DNA of 64,000 bases, taken from assembly GCA_963815495.1 (NCBI GenBank), contig CAWFGW010000028.1, positions 372,001-436,000 on the forward strand, read 5' to 3'. The notes beneath the pieces were generated by a model that worked only from the letters and a program-made list of their open reading frames with translations, did not search any database and was not told the DNA's origin. Origin of the DNA: CAWFGW01 sp963815495 (GTDB lineage: Bacteria > Bacteroidota > Bacteroidia > Cytophagales > JAAEPT01). The first letter of the stretch is position 1. The number at the start of each line of letters is the position of its first letter. Shown here one piece after another: positions 29,733-38,759 of the stretch. The translations under genes and the position numbers were made by a program.

Positions 29733-32207
29733 TTATTTCGTTTTCTCCTCATAGAGTTTGTTAACTGCCAAGGCTAGAAACATGTAGTTTGTAGCTCCAC
29801 CACCCATAACATATTCCGTTTGTTGCCAGAAGAAAGGCCATATTTTTAATTCCGGAAGGTTAGGACGAATCAATGCGGTGCCTGAAGCAACGCCTCCTGG
29901 TATGAATGACCAATCGGCACGATTAACACCATAGGCAACCGTTACAGACTTAGACCCAATACCTGATGCAAATGAAGAAGTATTACTTCCCGGATGCACA
30001 CCGAGCACAAAGTTGAGTGAGTTTTCAAAAAAATCGGTGGTTGTATGTTCCGGCCATCCTTTGTGGTAAAAATACTGCTCTACCCCAAAACGTTGTATCG
30101 ACCAACCTGCTCCCCAAATGTTTGGTTTGTAAGGAACGCCATAGGGCGAATCGCTACGCTGCTGGGCGCTCAACTCTTCTTGGTAGTTCGCAACCGCACT
30201 GGCTACCTCTTTTTTGAATCTTTTGTTCTCAATACGGTGAATTACTTTACCCACTGCCCAGCCTGAACGAGCAATATCGGTTATGATATCGGCTTTTAGT
30301 GCAATAAATTCTTTGATTAATGTGGGGTCGTTGGTGGTTAGAATTAATTCTGCCAAAGCCATAATTCGTTCTGAAATTACTCCTTCAGCTTTGCTGGCAG
30401 AGGAATAAAGAGCAATAGCTGTGGACAAGGCTTCTTTGGACAGAGCTGGGTTTTCCGAGCGTAGCACACGTGAACTTGCCGCTAAACCTGCGGCTACATA
30501 GAGTTCACGCCCCGGATTTTGTTCTGTAAATACCCAACGGTCGTCAGCAATTCCAGATTCCTGGTCTTTTACCTGAGTGCTGTTCAACTCTTTATTGTAT
30601 TTCAGGTTATCGGTCATAGCGGCAGCATCACCCAGCATCACATACTGGCGAAGGGTAGGGCAAATGATTCCTCTGTATAGTCGTCCGAGAGAACGATACC
30701 CGCCCAAAATGGTAGCAAGCCCGTGTTCTATTTGTTGGATAGCATCTGATTTGCCATCGGGCTGATGGATTTCTACAACTAGTTTTTCGGTGTCAATAGT
30801 TGTTGCATCGTAGTGGAGGTCAAATTCTTCTATCATCATAGCCAACATCCAGGTTGTACCTATTTGCGATTCCACACGCAAGTCGAAGTCACCTGCATCG
30901 TGCCAGCCACCGTGGTTTAATCCAGGTACTTGTTGTAGAGGCTCATAGTTGGTTAAGGTTGAGGATCCCTGTACATAACCATCAAAATGATTGGTGTCAG
31001 TAGGGGCCATTAGTGCATCGTCTCGGTGGCAGAGGTCGTGCCATACACGGTATTTTTCGTTAACCCGCATGTGGCACATTTGCACAGGTAGAAAGTACTC
31101 TAAGGTAGGTTGCCATACATTGCGATCGAACACGGTTTTGTCTATTCGAAAAGCATGGGTCGTTTGGTCACCAAATGTAAGTAGATAAACACCTTCCTGA
31201 CTGATATCGGAGAAATCGAATGTCGCGTAACGATATCTCAGAAAATTACCCCACGTTTTTGGAAGGGCTTTGCGAACGCGAGTTTTACCATTTTCGTCCA
31301 GTCGGTAAAGACTCATTTCTTCTGTAATTTCAGTTGTGCGTGAATCGAGTTCGATTACTGCAATTTTTTGCTGCTTGGGGTGGTAACCAACCTGCGACAC
31401 CTGAATAACAGGTTGATAGCGCCAATTCGGTACTACATAGGGTGTGATAACCCATTCAATCGCATTTTTTGTTACTCCGGCAGGAATCGCACTACGAACA
31501 ATAAACCACCCGTTGTTATGATTGGTGCGGCCATCCCACAGTTCCAACGTGGTATTTGAGCTAATTTTCATGCGTTGTAGATCCTGTTCTGGTGCTACCA
31601 CTAGTGTGTGCCCTACGGCCATGGGCTTTGCCAAATCTTGACCGTGTTGTTGGGTGAGCGGACCATTGGGTTGGGTACTAAAAATTCCCGATTTTTGATC
31701 CATAAGATATGATTTGCCAAACAAATCACCTGGAAATAATTCGAAGTTGAATCCGATTTTTCCTACCCATTCTTGCGGGATCGGTTCATCGAGATCTACA
31801 GTTACTTTAAATGAACTACCGCCAATAGCACTTACCGATACTTCGTAAAAAAGCTGCAAGTCAGGGTAGGAAATGGGGTTAAACCCCGTATTGTTTTTGG
31901 ATGAATCGGGGTACCACAATCGCTGTGTTATGGTTTGTGTACTTTCATCTACTTTAAGTTTTCCTCCTTTGGGAACGGGAGACCACTGTCCGGGCGAAGT
32001 TTCCAGGCGCAAGTCCCCATTGGCAGCGGTGCGTACACCATGATGAATAACAGATACTCCTGTTTGGTGACCATCGGGATAGATGTCTGCAAATACGGTA
32101 ACATCCAATCCAGACATTTCAAAATAGTTTTGGTTGTTGAGCTGAAGGTTTTGACCAAACACAAGCCAGGGTGTGTATGCTAAAAGTGCAATGAATACTT
32201 TGTTCAT
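29733..32207 (-). CDS. Secreted glycoside hydrolase family 9 enzyme
   Basis: An 824-residue exported protein (signal peptide about 1-18, ending WLVFG-Q). Residues about 20-270 form a beta-rich N-terminal domain, about 275-375 an Ig-like CelD_N domain (VSQVGYHPKQQKIAVI), and about 385-820 the GH9 (alpha/alpha)6 catalytic domain. Asp437 and Asp440 in GWHDAGDFD are the catalytic base pair; FVLGVHPGSNTSSFASGIG and QQTEYVMGGGATNYMF close the active site, with the Glu the likely acid. The family cleaves beta-1,4-glucans or amino-sugar substrates; the true substrate is unknown. The ATG at 32207 is preferred to an in-frame TTG at 32234. Confidence 0.85.
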   Translation of the reverse strand: MNKVFIALLAYTPWLVFGQNLQLNNQNYFEMSGLDVTVFADIYPDGHQTGVSVIHHGVRTAANGDLRLETSPGQWSPVPKGGKLKVDESTQTITQRLWYPDSSKNNTGFNPISYPDLQLFYEVSVSAIGGSSFKVTVDLDEPIPQEWVGKIGFNFELFPGDLFGKSYLMDQKSGIFSTQPNGPLTQQHGQDLAKPMAVGHTLVVAPEQDLQRMKISSNTTLELWDGRTNHNNGWFIVRSAIPAGVTKNAIEWVITPYVVPNWRYQPVIQVSQVGYHPKQQKIAVIELDSRTTEITEEMSLYRLDENGKTRVRKALPKTWGNFLRYRYATFDFSDISQEGVYLLTFGDQTTHAFRIDKTVFDRNVWQPTLEYFLPVQMCHMRVNEKYRVWHDLCHRDDALMAPTDTNHFDGYVQGSSTLTNYEPLQQVPGLNHGGWHDAGDFDLRVESQIGTTWMLAMMIEEFDLHYDATTIDTEKLVVEIHQPDGKSDAIQQIEHGLATILGGYRSLGRLYRGIICPTLRQYVMLGDAAAMTDNLKYNKELNSTQVKDQESGIADDRWVFTEQNPGRELYVAAGLAASSRVLRSENPALSKEALSTAIALYSSASKAEGVISERIMALAELILTTNDPTLIKEFIALKADIITDIARSGWAVGKVIHRIENKRFKKEVASAVANYQEELSAQQRSDSPYGVPYKPNIWGAGWSIQRFGVEQYFYHKGWPEHTTTDFFENSLNFVLGVHPGSNTSSFASGIGSKSVTVAYGVNRADWSFIPGGVASGTALIRPNLPELKIWPFFWQQTEYVMGGGATNYMFLALAVNKLYEEKTK

Positions 32208-32329
32208 GAGTAGAAATTGATTTTTGGTGCGCAATTATACTAATTATATCTAGTTCATGGGCATAGTTCGGCAGAAATGGGAGGTTCTGTTGTAGAAAAA
32301 GGGAGGTTCAAAAGAAAGTATAGGTGAGT

Positions 32330-32480
32330 GTTTTCCCAATCAGAGGTATCTGTAAGAAATTCTAATTTAAAATTTTTCCTATTTCTGCATTCTTTCTTTA
32401 ACCCGTGTCCGAGACACTGCTTTTCATTTATACTCTGAAGTTACGCTTCGCTAAACTACGGAGAGTGGAGATATAGACTA
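32330..32480. repeat. Dispersed repeat A, second copy
   Basis: Diverged direct copy of 28670-28820. Here the hairpin reads GTGTC-C-GAGACAC and the tail reads ACGCTTCGCTAAACTACGG where copy one has TTGCTTTGCTAGACTATGG. No reading frame. It lies in the 631-bp gap before the efflux genes. Confidence 0.8.
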
Positions 32481-32550
32481 TTAATTTGACATAGGAATTG
32501 GAATTGTGAAGTCAAAGACTTTTAAAAATAGGTATGGTTGGTTTAAGTTA

Positions 32551-32588
32551 CGCTGAAAAAGCTAAACTTAAGCCAGTGGAGGAAATTG
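32551..32588. repeat. Dispersed repeat B, second copy
   Basis: Matches 29585-29622 (CTGAAAAAGCT, TTAAGCCAGTGG, GGAAA). Here A and B are about 70 bases apart; in the first pair they are about 760 bases apart with a gene between them. The remaining gap up to 32838 shows no gene or strong hairpin. Confidence 0.7.
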
Positions 32589-32838
32589 TAAATGCTTAAC
32601 AAAGGAATAAACATTTTTTGAGTCTATGATTTTGCAATCATAAAACTGGAGAATTAAAACAATCAGAAGTTTGTAGTTCGCTAAAAATACAATTGTTCAA
32701 TAGGGGTTTATATACAGTGTTTTTTAAGGGTTTTCACTTAGTGCTTTGGGTAGTCTAAATAGCCATATTTAAAATATAGAAAGAATCTATAGCTACACGA
32801 ACTTTCTTGGTAGATTAAATTAATTAAGCTGATATAAA

Positions 32839-33978
32839 ATGGTGAAAACTCAACAAAAAATTGATTTAGGTATATGGCTAATTGTTGCATTTGTTTTTAC
32901 ACTTATTGGTTGTGATTCACCGATTTTAAAAGAGAAAATCGCAATTGAAACCTATCCAATATTTACTCCAATTGAGAAAGATACCGTTTATTATAAGGAC
33001 TATATAGCTGATATTCAAGCATCACAATATGTAGAGGTGCGCTCTAGGGTAAAAGGATATATTGAAAAAATGCACATAGACGAGGGCATGAGAGTGAAAA
33101 AAGGACAACTTTTATTCAGCCTAACAAACCAAGAATATAAAGAAGATTTAATGAAAGCGAAAGCTATTTTGAAAAATGCTATTGCTGAAGCAAAAACCGC
33201 TGAGTTAGATTATTACAATGCCAAATTATTGGAGGAAAAAGAAGTTATATCTCAGACAGAAGTTGATATGGCTCAGGCAAAGTTAGAAGCAAAAAATGCT
33301 AAGGTTGACGAAGCGAAGTCTAAGGAAGTAAGTGCATTATTATCTATTTCCTTTACAAAGATAAAAGCTCCGTTTGATGGCGTAGTCAACAGAATTCCAA
33401 ACAAGAAAGGAAGCTTAATAGATGAAGGAGACTTGCTAACTACTATTTCAAACAATAGACATGTAAACGTATACTTTAATATGTCTGAAAAAGAATACCT
33501 AGAGTTTGCTAAAACCAATAAAGTTAGTGCAAGAAACAGTAAAGTGTCCCTTTTAATGGCAAACAATACGCTTCACCCACAAGAAGGGGTTATTGAAACG
33601 GTAGAAGGAGAGGTCAATAAATACACAGGAAACATCGCTTTTAGAGCAAAGTTTTCAAACCAAAAAAACTTACTTAAACAAGGGTCAACTGGGAAAATAC
33701 GTATGAAAACCCAGTTGAAGAATGTATTAATGATTCCGCAAAAATCAACTTTTGAAATTCAAGATCAAGTATATGTATATGCGTTAGACAGTACCAATAC
33801 TGTTTATATGAAAGCTGTAGTCTCTAGGTTGAGAATACCTCATTTTTTTATAATTGAATCAGGCCTATCATTGACTGACAGAATTGTTTTTGAAGGAATT
33901 CAAACTGTTAAAGATGGGATGAAAATAGTACCAGACACAGTATTGTTTACAGAAGTTTTGGACAAAATTTCTCTTTAA
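32839..33978 (+). CDS. RND efflux periplasmic adaptor (membrane fusion protein)
   Basis: A 379-residue lipoprotein adaptor: hydrophobic leader ending in LIGC (Cys25), split lipoyl domain (VEVRSRVKGYIEKMHIDEGM and FTKIKAPFDGVVNRIPNKKG), a Lys/Glu/Ala-rich alpha-hairpin (about 100-155) and a beta-barrel/MP domain. It links the inner-membrane pump to the outer-membrane channel. The fused pump-channel gene starts 21 bp after its stop, so the two genes form a complete tripartite system in an operon. Substrates unknown; no regulator gene is adjacent. Confidence 0.92.
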   Translation: MVKTQQKIDLGIWLIVAFVFTLIGCDSPILKEKIAIETYPIFTPIEKDTVYYKDYIADIQASQYVEVRSRVKGYIEKMHIDEGMRVKKGQLLFSLTNQEYKEDLMKAKAILKNAIAEAKTAELDYYNAKLLEEKEVISQTEVDMAQAKLEAKNAKVDEAKSKEVSALLSISFTKIKAPFDGVVNRIPNKKGSLIDEGDLLTTISNNRHVNVYFNMSEKEYLEFAKTNKVSARNSKVSLLMANNTLHPQEGVIETVEGEVNKYTGNIAFRAKFSNQKNLLKQGSTGKIRMKTQLKNVLMIPQKSTFEIQDQVYVYALDSTNTVYMKAVVSRLRIPHFFIIESGLSLTDRIVFEGIQTVKDGMKIVPDTVLFTEVLDKISL

Positions 33979-33999
33979 CAGCTAGGCATAAACAGATTT

Positions 34000-36900
34000 A
34001 TGATGAGTAATACATTTATTAATAGACCCGTTTTATCTATCGTAATTTCATTGATTATTGTGTTGTTGGGTGTGTTGTCTATTTTAAAACTTCCTGTTAC
34101 TCAATACCCTGATATTGCACCTCCGGCAGTTACCGTTACGACTAAATACACTGGTGCAAATGCTGAAACATGTGCGAAAGCGGTAGTAACCCCATTGGAA
34201 AGAGCTATTAATGGAGTTCCTGGTATGACCTATATGACTTCTGTATCTGGTAATGACGGAACAAGTATCATTCAAATTTACTTCCAAGTAGGTATAGATC
34301 CTGATTTAGCTGCTGTAAATGTTCAGAATAGAGTTTCAACAATACTTGATGAACTGCCAGAAGAGGTGATTAAAGCTGGTGTGCAAACAGAAAAAGAAAT
34401 CAACAGCATGTTAATGTACCTTAATTTAGTTTGTAGTGATGAAGATGTCGATGAAAAATTTGTTTACAACTTTGCCGATATCAACTTATTACCTGAGTTA
34501 AAAAGGATAGAAGGAGTCGGATTTATTGAGATAATGGGGTCTAGGGAATATTCTATGCGAGTGTGGTTAAAACCAAACACTATGGCAATTTATGATATTT
34601 CTGCTGAAGATGTTGTGAATGCACTCCGCAGTCAAAATGTAGAAGCAGCTCCAGGTAAAATAGGTGAAAGTTCTGGTAGGGGAGCTCAATCATTACAATA
34701 TGTTTTACGCTACTCGGGAAAGTTTACTGAAGAAGAACAATTTGAAAACATAATAATACAAGCAAACAATGATGGAGAAGTATTACACCTAAAAGATGTC
34801 GCAGACATTGAGTTTGGATCGTTGGACTACAATGTGATTTCTATGGAAAATGGAAAACCTTCTGCTGCAATCATTGTAAAACAACGCCCAGGTTCAAATG
34901 CAAGTGATGTTATTGCCAACATTAAAACTAGAATGGAAGAGTTAAAAAAATCTACTTTTCCATCCAATATTAGCTACACGATTAGCTATGATGTTTCTCG
35001 ATTTTTAGATGCTTCTATGGAAGAAGTTATTCGAACATTAATTGAAGCTTTCATTCTTGTAGCACTTGTTGTCTTTATTTTTCTCCAAGACTTTAGATCT
35101 ACTCTAATCCCAGCTTTAGCTGTGCCAGTTTCGCTTATTGGTACCTTCTTTTTTATGCAACTGTTTGGTTTTTCTATCAACTTGTTAACCTTGTTTGCAT
35201 TAGTCTTAGCGATTGGAATTGTTATCGATGATGCCATAGTAGTAGTTGAAGCTGTACATGCTAAAATGGCAAAGTTACATTGTGATGCTCGAACAGCTAC
35301 TCAGTTAGTAATGAAAGAGATAAGCGGAGCTATTGTGTCAATAACTTTAGTGATGTCGGCTGTGTTTGTACCAGTTGCCTTTATGGACGGTCCTACAGGA
35401 GTTTTCTATCGACAGTTTTCTATTACTCTGGCAATTTCTATTGTCATTTCAGGTATTAATGCATTGACTTTAACTCCAGCACTGTGTGCACTTATGCTAC
35501 CTAGTCATAAAAAAGTAGTGCAGAGAAAAAGAACTTTATTGACAAGGTTTTTTGCAGCTTTTAACCGCAAGTTTGCGAGCATGACTAATAAATATGCTTA
35601 CTTCTTACGTTTTGTGATTAATCGAAAAGTGGTTACTGCGATAGTATTAGCAGTATTTATTATTGCTTCTTGGGGAGTAAACCATTTGCTTCCAGCGGCA
35701 TTTATTCCTACAGAAGATCAAGGTACCATCTATGCGAATATAACTACACCAGCAGGAGCAACAGTTGAACGAACACAATCGGTAGTAAAGGAAATTGAAA
35801 AAGTGACTAAAAAATTTTCAGCAGTTGAGTCTGTGTCAACTTTAGCAGGTTTTAGTTTGATGACTGATGGTGCAGGAGCATCATTTGGAATGGTGATGGT
35901 TAACTTAAAACCATGGCATGAAAGAAACGAAACCGTAGATGAAGTTATCACACTTTTGAATCAAAAAACAAGTCATTTAAAAGATGCAAGTATCCAGTTT
36001 TTTCCCCCACCTGCTGTCCCAGGTTATGGTAATTCAGGTGGTTTTGAGTTGCGAATTCAAGACAAAACGCGAAGTAACGATCTTCATAGAATTCAAAAAA
36101 TTGCTAATGACTTTGTTAAAAAAATAAACGAAAGACCTGAAGTAAGAAATGCCTTTACTGGGTTTGATGTTAACTTTCCACAATATCTTATCAATATAGA
36201 TAATGAAAAAGCGGCTCAAAAAGGGGTTTCTATTGCTAATGCGATGGATAACTTACAAACTTTAATAGGAAGTTATTATGCAACAAACTTTATCCGTTAC
36301 GGTCAAATGTACAAAGTCATGGTACAGGCCTTTCCAAGGTTTCGGTCACAACCTGAAGATATTTTACAACTCCATGTTAAAAATGATGAAGGAAAAATGG
36401 TGCCTTATGCTGTGTTTACTACAATTGAACGTGTATATGGCCCAGAGCAATTAACTCGGTATAATATGTTTACCTCAGCAATGGTCAATGGTGATGCTGC
36501 TCCTGGCTATAGTAGTGGTGATGCAATTAATGCGATAAAACAGGTTGCAAAGACATTACCAAGAGGCTATGATATGGAATGGTCGGGAATGACAAGGGAT
36601 GAGATTTTATCGGGAAATCAAGTCGCTTTTACCTTCATTATCTGTTTAGTTTTTGTTTATCTATTGCTTTCTGCTCAGTATGAGAGTTTTTTATTACCCT
36701 TACCTGTTATTTTATCACTACCAGCGGGGGTGTTTGGATCCTATTTTTTACTACTAGTTACTGGCCTTCAGAATAACATTTACGCTCAAGTAGCTATGGT
36801 GATGTTGATAGGCTTATTAGGCAAAAATGCAATTCTTATTGTAGAGTTTGCAATTCAAAAACAACAAGAAGGAATATCCCGAGTGCAAGCAGCTGTTTTA

Positions 36901-38598
36901 GCTGCAAGTGATCGATTACGACCAATATTAATGACCTCATTTGCATTTGTAGCAGGGCTTATTCCTTTAATTTTAGCAAAAGGAGCAGGTGCAATTGGAA
37001 ACAAAACAATAGGTACTGCTGCTGCGGGAGGGATGTTAATTGGAACTTTATTTGGTTTAGTTTTAATACCAGGTCTTTATGTAATATTCGCAAAGAAAAC
37101 GGTAGGCGCTGAAAACGAAATACAAAACAAAAGTTCGTTAAGACGAAAGATAAGGCAGCTAGGGTTACCAAGCATTATGCTATTTGTGTTTTTAATTTCT
37201 ATGGTAGGCTGTAAAGTTCCCGAAGCGACTATGACGACATCAAGAATTGAGCAACTTCCGAGTAACTACTTTGATAGTACAACTACCACTCAAATGGATT
37301 CATTAGGTTTAGATTGGAAACATTTTTTTTCTGACACCATCCTTGTTGCATTAATCAATGAAAGTTTGAATTCAAACTTTGATGTTCTAAAGAGTTACCA
37401 AACCATGGAGATGGCTCAAGCAAGTGTTCTTTATAGAAAAGGAAAACTATTACCCAAAGTAAATGCAGCATCTTCCACAGGAATAAGACGATTTGGTGAC
37501 TACACAATGGATGGTATCGGAAATTACGACACACAGTTCTCACCTAATATTTCGCAAGATCAAATCATACCAGAGCACTTACCCGATTATTTTATTGGTT
37601 TACAATCTACATGGGAGGTAGATATTTGGAAAAAATTAAGGCATAAAAAGAAAGCCGCAATTGCTAAATACCTTGCCTCAGTAGAAGGTAAAAACTGGCT
37701 CGTAACTAATTTAGTTGCTGAAATTGCTATGGCCTATTACGAATTAATAGCGCTAGACTACGAACGTGATATTATTAATGAAACTATCATTTTACAAAAA
37801 GAAGCACTCGACATTGTGATTTTGCAGAAGAAAGTCGGTAAAGCTAATGAATTAGCAGTGCAACAATTCAAAGCGCAATACCTCAACTCAAAAGGTTTAG
37901 TTGTAGAACTCAAAAAGAGAATAGCCCTAACCGAAAATAGGCTTAATTATCTATTAGGGCGTTATCCACAACCAATTGTGAGAACAAAAAGCACTTTTGA
38001 CAACGAGTTACCTAAAATCATAAAAAGTGGAGTTCCATCAGATTTATTAAATAATAGACCTGATGTATTAAGTGCTGAACAACATTTATTAGCTGCAAAG
38101 GCAAATATAGCTGCTGCTAAAGCGGCTTTTTACCCTTCGTTATCTATCAATGCAAATTTGGGATTCCAGTCTTTTAATGCTACACAGTTTATAAACCCAA
38201 AATCGTTTACCTACAACTTATTGGGTGGGTTGATGATGCCCGCTATAAACCGATCTGCCATTGAAGCACAATTTAAAATGGCTGATTCCAAGCAAATACA
38301 AGCCATGTATGAGTACCAGAAAAGTGTGCTGAATGCTTATACAGAAGTATATAATCAGTTGATGAAAATAGATAACTATTTAGAACAATATGATTTGAAA
38401 AACCAAGAAGTAGAAATATTACGTAAGTCAATTCAAACTTCTTCGGAGTTGTTTTACACCGGTAGAGCGACATATTATGAAATTATATTGAGCCAAAAAA
38501 ACACGCTTAATTCACGCTTAGAGCTGATAGAGGTTAAGAAGAACCAGTTTTTTACAATGGTTCAGTTGTATAAATCATTAGGTGGAGGCTGGGAGTAA
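34000..38598 (+). CDS. RND efflux pump fused to a TolC-type outer-membrane factor
   Basis: A single 1532-residue frame. Residues 1-1040 are a complete HAE1/AcrB-type pump: twelve membrane helices, with the proton-relay acidic pair in GIVIDDAIVVVEA and the late GLLGKNAILIVEFA. Residues 1041-1060 are a basic linker (SSLRRKIRQLG). A lipoprotein-like leader (MLFVFLISMVGC, Met1060 to Cys1071) follows, then about 460 residues of outer-membrane factor with two repeats (NRLNYLLGRYP, LLNNRPDVLSAEQHL, YPSLSINANLGF). An internal ATG at 37177 could start a separate channel protein. No frameshift signature is seen. The gene arrangement matches a tripartite drug or solvent exporter. Confidence 0.9.
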   Translation: MMSNTFINRPVLSIVISLIIVLLGVLSILKLPVTQYPDIAPPAVTVTTKYTGANAETCAKAVVTPLERAINGVPGMTYMTSVSGNDGTSIIQIYFQVGIDPDLAAVNVQNRVSTILDELPEEVIKAGVQTEKEINSMLMYLNLVCSDEDVDEKFVYNFADINLLPELKRIEGVGFIEIMGSREYSMRVWLKPNTMAIYDISAEDVVNALRSQNVEAAPGKIGESSGRGAQSLQYVLRYSGKFTEEEQFENIIIQANNDGEVLHLKDVADIEFGSLDYNVISMENGKPSAAIIVKQRPGSNASDVIANIKTRMEELKKSTFPSNISYTISYDVSRFLDASMEEVIRTLIEAFILVALVVFIFLQDFRSTLIPALAVPVSLIGTFFFMQLFGFSINLLTLFALVLAIGIVIDDAIVVVEAVHAKMAKLHCDARTATQLVMKEISGAIVSITLVMSAVFVPVAFMDGPTGVFYRQFSITLAISIVISGINALTLTPALCALMLPSHKKVVQRKRTLLTRFFAAFNRKFASMTNKYAYFLRFVINRKVVTAIVLAVFIIASWGVNHLLPAAFIPTEDQGTIYANITTPAGATVERTQSVVKEIEKVTKKFSAVESVSTLAGFSLMTDGAGASFGMVMVNLKPWHERNETVDEVITLLNQKTSHLKDASIQFFPPPAVPGYGNSGGFELRIQDKTRSNDLHRIQKIANDFVKKINERPEVRNAFTGFDVNFPQYLINIDNEKAAQKGVSIANAMDNLQTLIGSYYATNFIRYGQMYKVMVQAFPRFRSQPEDILQLHVKNDEGKMVPYAVFTTIERVYGPEQLTRYNMFTSAMVNGDAAPGYSSGDAINAIKQVAKTLPRGYDMEWSGMTRDEILSGNQVAFTFIICLVFVYLLLSAQYESFLLPLPVILSLPAGVFGSYFLLLVTGLQNNIYAQVAMVMLIGLLGKNAILIVEFAIQKQQEGISRVQAAVLAASDRLRPILMTSFAFVAGLIPLILAKGAGAIGNKTIGTAAAGGMLIGTLFGLVLIPGLYVIFAKKTVGAENEIQNKSSLRRKIRQLGLPSIMLFVFLISMVGCKVPEATMTTSRIEQLPSNYFDSTTTTQMDSLGLDWKHFFSDTILVALINESLNSNFDVLKSYQTMEMAQASVLYRKGKLLPKVNAASSTGIRRFGDYTMDGIGNYDTQFSPNISQDQIIPEHLPDYFIGLQSTWEVDIWKKLRHKKKAAIAKYLASVEGKNWLVTNLVAEIAMAYYELIALDYERDIINETIILQKEALDIVILQKKVGKANELAVQQFKAQYLNSKGLVVELKKRIALTENRLNYLLGRYPQPIVRTKSTFDNELPKIIKSGVPSDLLNNRPDVLSAEQHLLAAKANIAAAKAAFYPSLSINANLGFQSFNATQFINPKSFTYNLLGGLMMPAINRSAIEAQFKMADSKQIQAMYEYQKSVLNAYTEVYNQLMKIDNYLEQYDLKNQEVEILRKSIQTSSELFYTGRATYYEIILSQKNTLNSRLELIEVKKNQFFTMVQLYKSLGGGWE

Positions 38599-38759
38599 AA
38601 AACATCACAGCCACCTCTATATTATCAGATTAACCAATCGCAGGTGTTTATAAATGCCGCTCTTTTTTACCTTTTTATACCGATAAATTGAAGACCTTGC
38701 GGCTTTAATAGAAATTGACAAAACGGTTTGATGTTATCAAACTAAACAAAAACACATAT

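Noticed and set aside
37000..37250. Pump-channel fusion as a simple sequencing error
   Set aside because: The linker is in frame, basic and plausible, and no homopolymer run or out-of-frame start supports a lost stop. It cannot be excluded without reads, so it is kept as a finding.
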